A stretch of DNA of 64,000 nt, taken from assembly GCF_001456155.1 (NCBI RefSeq), contig NZ_CP013293.1, positions 1,488,001 to 1,552,000 on the forward strand, in the 5' to 3' direction. The position numbers and the translations under genes were made by a program. The notes under the pieces are model-generated. The model worked only from the letters and a program-made list of their open reading frames with translations. It did not search any database and was not told where the DNA came from. This DNA is from Chryseobacterium sp. IHB B 17019 (GTDB lineage: Bacteria; Bacteroidota; Bacteroidia; Flavobacteriales; Weeksellaceae). Position 1 is the first letter of the stretch. The number at the start of each line of letters is the position of its first letter. Shown here one piece after another: positions 59,541 through 64,000 of this stretch.

Positions 59541-60470
59541 ATGAAGAAAATTTCCATCGTCATTCCTGCCCATAACGAAGAAGGGAACGTTGCTTTGGTT
59601 TATGAAAAAATTGAAGAGGTTTTTTCGGGATTAAACAATTATGATTTTGAAATAATTTTCGTGAATGATGGAAGCAGAGACAACACCCAGCAAAAACTTG
59701 AAGAGCTTGCCAGTCAGTTTGAAAAGGTTAAGTTCATTGAATTTTCAAGAAATTTTGGACATCAGCCTGCGGTAAAAGCCGGTATGGACTTTGCTCACGG
59801 AAATGCGGTCATTTCCATGGATGGTGATCTTCAGCATCCGCCGGAGCTTATTCCCGAAATGATTAAAAAATGGGAAGAAGGTTATGATGTTGTCTATACA
59901 ATCCGGACTTATCCCAAACAAATTTCTTATTTTAAACGAAAAACATCCGACTTTTTCTATAAAATCCTTTCCAGCCTTTCCGATGTAGATCTTACGAAAG
60001 GTGGCGGTTCAGATTTTAGATTATTGGATGCAAACGCCGTTGAAGTCATGAGAAAATTCAATGAGGATGATTTGTTTTTAAGGGGATTAACGAGCTGGAT
60101 GGGCTTCAAGCAGGCAGGAATTGAATTCACGGCCAACGAAAGACAGGCCGGAGAAAGCAGCTATAACTTAAAAAAAATGATCACTTTTGCCTTCACCGGC
60201 ATCACTGCATTTAGTGTAAAACCTCTTTCTATTGCTGCTTATTTAGGCTTTCTTTTTTCCGCCCTCTCCGTTATTGGATATGCCGCATATGTTATTCATT
60301 CATTTGTTGTGGAAACAGAAATTTCAGGTTGGGCTTCCTTAATTATGACTATTGTATTCTTTGGCGGATTACAGTTAATCATTATGGGAATCATTGGAAT
60401 TTATTTAGGTAAAATCTTTAAACAAGTGAAAGAAAGACCGAATTATATCATCAGAAATAAAAATTTTTAA
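59541..60470 (+). CDS. Glycosyltransferase family 2, polyprenyl-phosphate type
   Basis: The 309-residue product has the GT-A fold with VVIPAHNEEGNV-like opening (SIVIPAHNEE near residue 4), FVNDGSRDNT near residue 40, and the DxD-like SMDGDLQHPPELI near residue 95. Two C-terminal helices (about 230-255 and 270-292) anchor it in the membrane, as in dolichol/undecaprenyl-phosphate mannosyl- or glucosyltransferases (DPM1/GtrB-like). It would supply lipid-linked sugar for glycan assembly in this cluster. It starts 4 bp after the preceding stop. Confidence 0.92.
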   Translation: MKKISIVIPAHNEEGNVALVYEKIEEVFSGLNNYDFEIIFVNDGSRDNTQQKLEELASQFEKVKFIEFSRNFGHQPAVKAGMDFAHGNAVISMDGDLQHPPELIPEMIKKWEEGYDVVYTIRTYPKQISYFKRKTSDFFYKILSSLSDVDLTKGGGSDFRLLDANAVEVMRKFNEDDLFLRGLTSWMGFKQAGIEFTANERQAGESSYNLKKMITFAFTGITAFSVKPLSIAAYLGFLFSALSVIGYAAYVIHSFVVETEISGWASLIMTIVFFGGLQLIIMGIIGIYLGKIFKQVKERPNYIIRNKNF

Positions 60471-60472
60471 CA

Positions 60473-61249
60473 ATGGTTTTATTAAGTTTTGACATTGAGG
60501 AATTTGATATGCCATTGGAATACAAGGGAGAAATTCCTTTTGAAAAGCAGATTTCTATCTCACAAACCGGACTTGAAAGAATTTTAGATATTCTAAAAAA
60601 GCACAAGGCAAAAGCTACTTTTTTTTCAACAGTCATTTTTGCGGAAAACAGTAAACCTCTTATTGAAAGATTGTTAAGCGAAGGCCACGAACTGGCCTCC
60701 CATACATGGTTTCACTCCGAATTTGAGGAAAAACATTTAAAAGAATCCAGAGAAAGATTAGCTCAGTTATTTTCAACAAAAGTAACCGGATTAAGGATGC
60801 CAAGAATGATGCCTGTCGACGAAAAGGCTGTTGAAAATGCAGGATATTCTTACAATTCTTCGATCAATCCTACATTTCTTCCGGGAAGATATAATAATTT
60901 AAAGGTTTCAAGGACTTATTTCAAAGAAGGAAATGTTACGCAAATTCCGGCATCAGTTTCCCCGAATTTCAGGATCCCTTTATTTTGGCTGAGCTTTCAT
61001 AATTTCCCTTTATCTTTTTATAAAAAATTGGCTTCGGATACATTGAAAAATGATAATTACTTAAATATATATTTTCATCCGTGGGAATTTGCAGAAATTA
61101 AAGATGAAGCCTTTAAGCTACCTGGTTTTACTGTAAAAAATTCAGGAAAAGATATGGTTGAAAGGTTTGATCAATTTATTTCTTGGCTTAAAAGTAAAGA
61201 TTATTCATTCGGGACATTTCAGGAATTCCAAAAACAAATTGAATCATGA
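60473..61249 (+). CDS. Polysaccharide deacetylase (NodB homology, DUF3473-like)
   Basis: The 258-residue product shows the NodB-homology motifs: the catalytic base and metal aspartates in LLSFDIEEFD (residues 4-12), the metal-binding histidines in GHELASHTWFHSEFEE near residue 80, and the FHPWEF segment near 210. It removes N-acetyl groups from a polysaccharide or glycan. It begins 3 bp after the GT2 stop and its last codon overlaps the start of the GT4 gene, so they are translationally coupled. Confidence 0.88.
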   Translation: MVLLSFDIEEFDMPLEYKGEIPFEKQISISQTGLERILDILKKHKAKATFFSTVIFAENSKPLIERLLSEGHELASHTWFHSEFEEKHLKESRERLAQLFSTKVTGLRMPRMMPVDEKAVENAGYSYNSSINPTFLPGRYNNLKVSRTYFKEGNVTQIPASVSPNFRIPLFWLSFHNFPLSFYKKLASDTLKNDNYLNIYFHPWEFAEIKDEAFKLPGFTVKNSGKDMVERFDQFISWLKSKDYSFGTFQEFQKQIES

Positions 61250-62343
61250 AAATAGCTTTCGATGCCAAACGTTTTTTTCACAACACTTCGGGTTTAGGTA
61301 ACTATTCCAGGGATCTTGTCCGAATTCTGGCGAAATATTTTCCTGAAAACGAATATATTCTATTAAATAAAAACAAATCAGAAAGAGGAGCGGATAGTTT
61401 AGAAAAATCCAACGTTCATTTTGTCGAAACATCTAAAGGAAAGATGTCCCGACAGTTCAAAATGGGGAGGGATGCGCAAAAACAGAATGCGGATATTTTT
61501 CATGGCTTGTCAGGTGAATTGCCTTTGAAATGGGATAAGAAACCCATCAAAAAGATTGTCACAATCCATGACCTGATCTTTGTAAGATATCCTCAATATT
61601 ATTCTTTTTTTGACCGTAAAATTCATTTCTGGAAATTCAAAAAAGCGGCTAATTCTGCAGATAGAATTATTGCTATTTCAGAACAGACAAAACGTGATAT
61701 TATTGAGTTTTTAAAGGTTCCTGAAACTAAAATTGAAGTGATTTATCAAGGTTGTCATCAGGCTTTTAAGGAACAGCAACAGGAAGAATTTATTACGTTA
61801 ACAAAAGAAAAATTTAATCTTCCTGAAAGATTTATTTTAAATGTAGGAACTATCGAAGAGCGAAAGAATCTTTTCAATATTGTTAAAGCTCTTAAAGACA
61901 TCGATATTCCCCTAGTTGTTGTCGGGAAAAAGACAAAATATTTCAAAAAAATATTAAGTTTTATTCAAAGGAATAAAATGGAGAAACGGGTTCACTTTTT
62001 GGAAGGAGTTTCCATGGATGAGCTTGCTGTAATCTACAAATCGGCGGATATTTTTATCTATCCCAGTTTTTTTGAAGGATTCGGGATTCCGGTAATAGAA
62101 GCTCTTTTCTCAAAAACAATCGTTATAACAAGCAATACAAGCTGTCTTCCCGAAGCCGGCGGCCCGGATTCTGTATATGTAGCCCCTGAAAACTACCTGG
62201 ATATTCAATCTAAAATAAAATTCCTCTGGAACAATGAAGCAGAGAGAAAACGCCGTGCTGACAAGGGTTTTCAATTTGTTCAGAAGTTTAATGATGAAGT
62301 CATTGCTAATGAACTGATGAATCTTTATCAGAAAGTACTTTAA
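61246..62343 (+). CDS. Glycosyltransferase family 4
   Basis: The 365-residue product has the GT-B fold. The N-terminal half contains KRFFHNTSGLGNYSRDLVRI, and the C-terminal nucleotide-sugar-binding half contains FILNVGTIEERKNL near residue 195, then ADIFIYPSFFEGFGIPVIEA near 270, with the E-x7-E signature. It adds an activated sugar to an acceptor, presumably a surface glycan made with the preceding three genes. ATGA overlap with the deacetylase stop marks coupling. A terminator follows at 62350. Confidence 0.92.
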   Translation: MKIAFDAKRFFHNTSGLGNYSRDLVRILAKYFPENEYILLNKNKSERGADSLEKSNVHFVETSKGKMSRQFKMGRDAQKQNADIFHGLSGELPLKWDKKPIKKIVTIHDLIFVRYPQYYSFFDRKIHFWKFKKAANSADRIIAISEQTKRDIIEFLKVPETKIEVIYQGCHQAFKEQQQEEFITLTKEKFNLPERFILNVGTIEERKNLFNIVKALKDIDIPLVVVGKKTKYFKKILSFIQRNKMEKRVHFLEGVSMDELAVIYKSADIFIYPSFFEGFGIPVIEALFSKTIVITSNTSCLPEAGGPDSVYVAPENYLDIQSKIKFLWNNEAERKRRADKGFQFVQKFNDEVIANELMNLYQKVL

Positions 62344-62349
62344 AAAATA

Positions 62350-62376
62350 AAACCTCACAATCGCGAGGTTTCATTT
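62350..62376. terminator. Terminator between the glycan cluster and the first M28 gene
   Basis: AAACCTC (62350-62356) pairs with GAGGTTT (62365-62371), with T run to the right and A run to the left, so it can serve both the glycosyltransferase and the convergent peptidase gene. Confidence 0.75.
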
Positions 62377-62378
62377 TA

Positions 62379-63548
62379 CTATTTAATTAAAATTTTTCTG
62401 ACAACGGTTTGCCCTTTGGCTTTTAAAGTTCCGATATAAGCTCCGGTAACAAGATTTCCAACATTAACATTGGTATTATTATCTTCTTTCAACAATACAT
62501 GTCCGAGCAAATCTGTGACTTCAAAATGGAAATCTTTTATATCTTTTGGAAGATCAATATTTAAAATATCTTTGGCCGGATTCGGATGGATTTTTACCGA
62601 TTCCAAAGTATTGGATTTTGTTTCATTAGTTCCCAAAACAGCTGTTGTTGCCACTGCAAAATGCTGTAATGCTCCTACAGCAGCCTTTCCGACATTGAAA
62701 ATATAGACAGGATCTGTATTTGCAAAAGTGTCATTGGATGTATGCGGATAATTACTTCTGATCTTTTCAAAAAAGCCTGTAATGACTTCTCCTTTTTCCT
62801 CAAACGGTATATAATCTGTGTCTTCTGCAGGATCAACATCTGTAAGAAGGGTGGAATACAGTTGGGTGCAGTTTCTCAATTGTTGAGTCATTGCTGTTGA
62901 AGCGGCGTTATTACTTGCTAAACCTCCCTGATCTTCATCACAAAAAATCGTATCGTTATTGTTTCCCATTTTTCCACCAACCTGGTCAAGATTGAAAACC
63001 ACCTTGATATCCAACTGTTTAACATTATTTTGATACACTACATTGTTGACATAATGATCGCTACCCAGCAAGCCTTGCTCTTCACCGGAAAAATGAATGA
63101 ATTTAATTGAATATTCCGTAGGAACATCTTTTAAAATCCTTGCAGCTTCCAAAATGATCGACGTTCCGCTTCCGTTGTCATTGACTCCGGGACCGTTGAT
63201 ACTGTCAAAATGCCCACAGATAATCACGTATTTATTGGGATAAACCGTTCCTATTTTAGTTATAATTAAGTTTTTCGAGCTTTTATTGCTGAAAGTAAAC
63301 GGGTCTTCCGTAATCTGACTGGCAGTATATCCGAAAGCTAAGTATTTATCTTTAAGCCAGTTAAACGCGTTCACATTGGCTGTCGAGCCCGTAGTTTTAA
63401 TACCTAAATTAGCAAAATCCTGTAGATTCGTCGTAATATTGGATTGTGAAACCATGTTGGCCCTGTTCTGATAGGCCTGAATAAAGCTTTGTGCATTTAA
63501 ACTGAAACCTGATAAAGAAAAGAGTAGTAGTGTGGTAATTTTTTTCAT
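62379..63548 (-). CDS. Secreted M28 aminopeptidase with type IX sorting tail
   Basis: The 389-residue product has a signal peptide (SGFSLNAQ), a zinc-peptidase domain with metal ligands in VIICGHFDSI near residue 110, GVNDNGSGTS near 121, HFSGEEQGLLGSDHY near 153 (catalytic Glu), and VFNLDQVGG near 186. From about residue 300 a C-terminal type IX sorting domain follows (HPNPAKDILNIDLP, ending VVRKILIK). It is an exported peptidase that needs the T9SS. A close paralogue lies immediately upstream on the same strand. Confidence 0.94.
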   Translation of the reverse strand: MKKITTLLLFSLSGFSLNAQSFIQAYQNRANMVSQSNITTNLQDFANLGIKTTGSTANVNAFNWLKDKYLAFGYTASQITEDPFTFSNKSSKNLIITKIGTVYPNKYVIICGHFDSINGPGVNDNGSGTSIILEAARILKDVPTEYSIKFIHFSGEEQGLLGSDHYVNNVVYQNNVKQLDIKVVFNLDQVGGKMGNNNDTIFCDEDQGGLASNNAASTAMTQQLRNCTQLYSTLLTDVDPAEDTDYIPFEEKGEVITGFFEKIRSNYPHTSNDTFANTDPVYIFNVGKAAVGALQHFAVATTAVLGTNETKSNTLESVKIHPNPAKDILNIDLPKDIKDFHFEVTDLLGHVLLKEDNNTNVNVGNLVTGAYIGTLKAKGQTVVRKILIK

Positions 63549-63582
63549 CTTGTGTTACTTTTTTGTATTTTTCATAATCCTG

Positions 63583-63612
63583 CAAATTTAGAAATAAAAA
63601 AATCCTGAGCAA
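63583..63612 (-). promoter_or_regulatory. Promoter of the first M28 gene
   Basis: On the minus strand TTG (63610-63612), a 19-nt spacer, then TAAATTTG (63583-63590). The -33 box lies inside the terminator hairpin of the upstream paralogue. Confidence 0.4.
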
Positions 63613-63621
63613 TTCAGGATT
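63601..63621 (-). terminator. Terminator of the second M28 gene
   Basis: AATCCTGA (63601-63608) pairs with TCAGGATT (63614-63621), followed on the minus strand by a T run. It lies about 24 bp after the paralogue's stop. Confidence 0.75.
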
Positions 63622-63644
63622 CAATTTATTTTAAGTTTTTAATA

Positions 63645-64000
63645 TTATTTTCCTATAATAATTTTTCTTACCGCTGTTTTATCATTTGCTTTAATTGTAC
63701 ACAAATAAGCGCCGTTTGCAAGATCTGAAACATTAATTTTCGTTTCGTTTTCCTTGTTTAAAACTAATCGGCCTGTAAGGTCTGTAATTTCTAGACTGAA
63801 ATGTTTGATGTCTTTTGGAAGTTCAATATTTAAAACATCTTTTGCGGGATTAGGATAAATTTGTACAGATTCCAGAGAATTAGTTGCTGTTTCATTTGTT
63901 CCCAGAACACTCGTTGCCACCGCAAAATGCTGAAGTGCCCCGACTGCAGCTTTTCCTACATTAAAAACATAAGTAGGATCCACATTGGCAAAGGTATCGT
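63645..64000 (-). CDS. Second M28-type peptidase, C-terminal end only (cut by the window)
   Basis: The frame continues past position 64000; the apparent GTG start near 63983 is internal. The visible ~118 residues read DTFANVDPTYVFNVGKAAVG, then the linker VLGTNETATNSLESV and a type IX sorting tail (YPNPAKDVLNIELPKDIKHF, ending RKIIIGK). They align closely with the C-terminal end of the 62379 protein, residue for residue in the linker and sorting domain, so it is a tandem paralogue. The catalytic region lies outside the window. Confidence 0.88.
   Translation of the reverse strand, partial: DTFANVDPTYVFNVGKAAVGALQHFAVATSVLGTNETATNSLESVQIYPNPAKDVLNIELPKDIKHFSLEITDLTGRLVLNKENETKINVSDLANGAYLCTIKANDKTAVRKIIIGK

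Overview
The window looks like chromosomal DNA of a Bacteroidota, class Flavobacteriia, most probably Chryseobacterium or a close relative in the Weeksellaceae. The evidence is AT-rich intergenic DNA, start sites preceded by A-rich stretches rather than strong Shine-Dalgarno motifs, promoters of the Bacteroidota type (TTTG and TAnnTTTG), a type IX secretion component (PorQ), a secreted peptidase with a type IX sorting tail, a lipoprotein form of the BamA family (TamL), an L-lysine 6-transaminase beside an ALDH7-type dehydrogenase, and short dispersed heptamer repeats. No phage, plasmid, CRISPR array or classical antiviral locus is visible. The window is mostly housekeeping genes interrupted by small repeat-associated insertions.

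Region by region. 0-8 kb: tRNA-Arg, a gene-poor stretch with two perfect inverted DnaA boxes and strong hairpins, a small NAD(P)-binding oxidoreductase, uvrA, a TonB-dependent receptor, a DUF2490 protein and an HD hydrolase. 8-15 kb: a fatty acid beta-oxidation operon read leftwards (MarR regulator, 3-hydroxyacyl-CoA dehydrogenase/enoyl-CoA hydratase, thiolase, acyl-CoA dehydrogenase). A REP-bracketed IS200-like (RAYT) transposase sits between two of its genes, and a four-helix-bundle gene bracketed by inverted heptamer arrays sits between two others. 15-20 kb: an iron-type ABC transporter (ATPase and permease, split by a small secreted protein), a TlpA-like lipoprotein, an FAD/2Fe-2S reductase and a SanA-like membrane protein. 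20-29 kb: tamL, an rRNA methyltransferase, a YtxH/holin-like envelope cluster, cmk-porQ, a structured intergenic repeat, pyrH and frr. 29-36 kb: a lipoprotein, ftsK-lolA-lptF, an exported cysteine hydrolase and a Crp/Fnr regulator. 36-45 kb: a fused ResB/CcsA cytochrome c maturation protein, an SPFH protein with an Arc-like partner, ALDH7 and lysine 6-transaminase (lysine to 2-aminoadipate), DUF2007 and a GNAT acetyltransferase. 45-51.5 kb: a complete RND efflux operon headed by a GbsR/MarR regulator with its own operator. 51.6-57.4 kb: two surface proteins, tRNA-Ala, small regulators and lipoproteins, and an NlpC/P60 hydrolase. 57.5-64 kb: dapD, a four-gene cell-surface glycan cluster, and two tandem M28 peptidases with type IX sorting tails, the second cut by the window end.

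The observations most worth a second look are these. (a) A family of 7-nt-period repeats sits at many gene ends, two copies with the same five-heptamer right arm, and inverted arrays exactly frame a small four-helix-bundle gene. (b) The RAYT transposase is framed by four small hairpins of two types. (c) A roughly 125-nt structured element lies upstream of pyrH. (d) Inverted DnaA boxes lie in a gene-free region. (e) Two candidate short transcripts end in strong terminators near the left end. No clearly novel multi-gene system was found.
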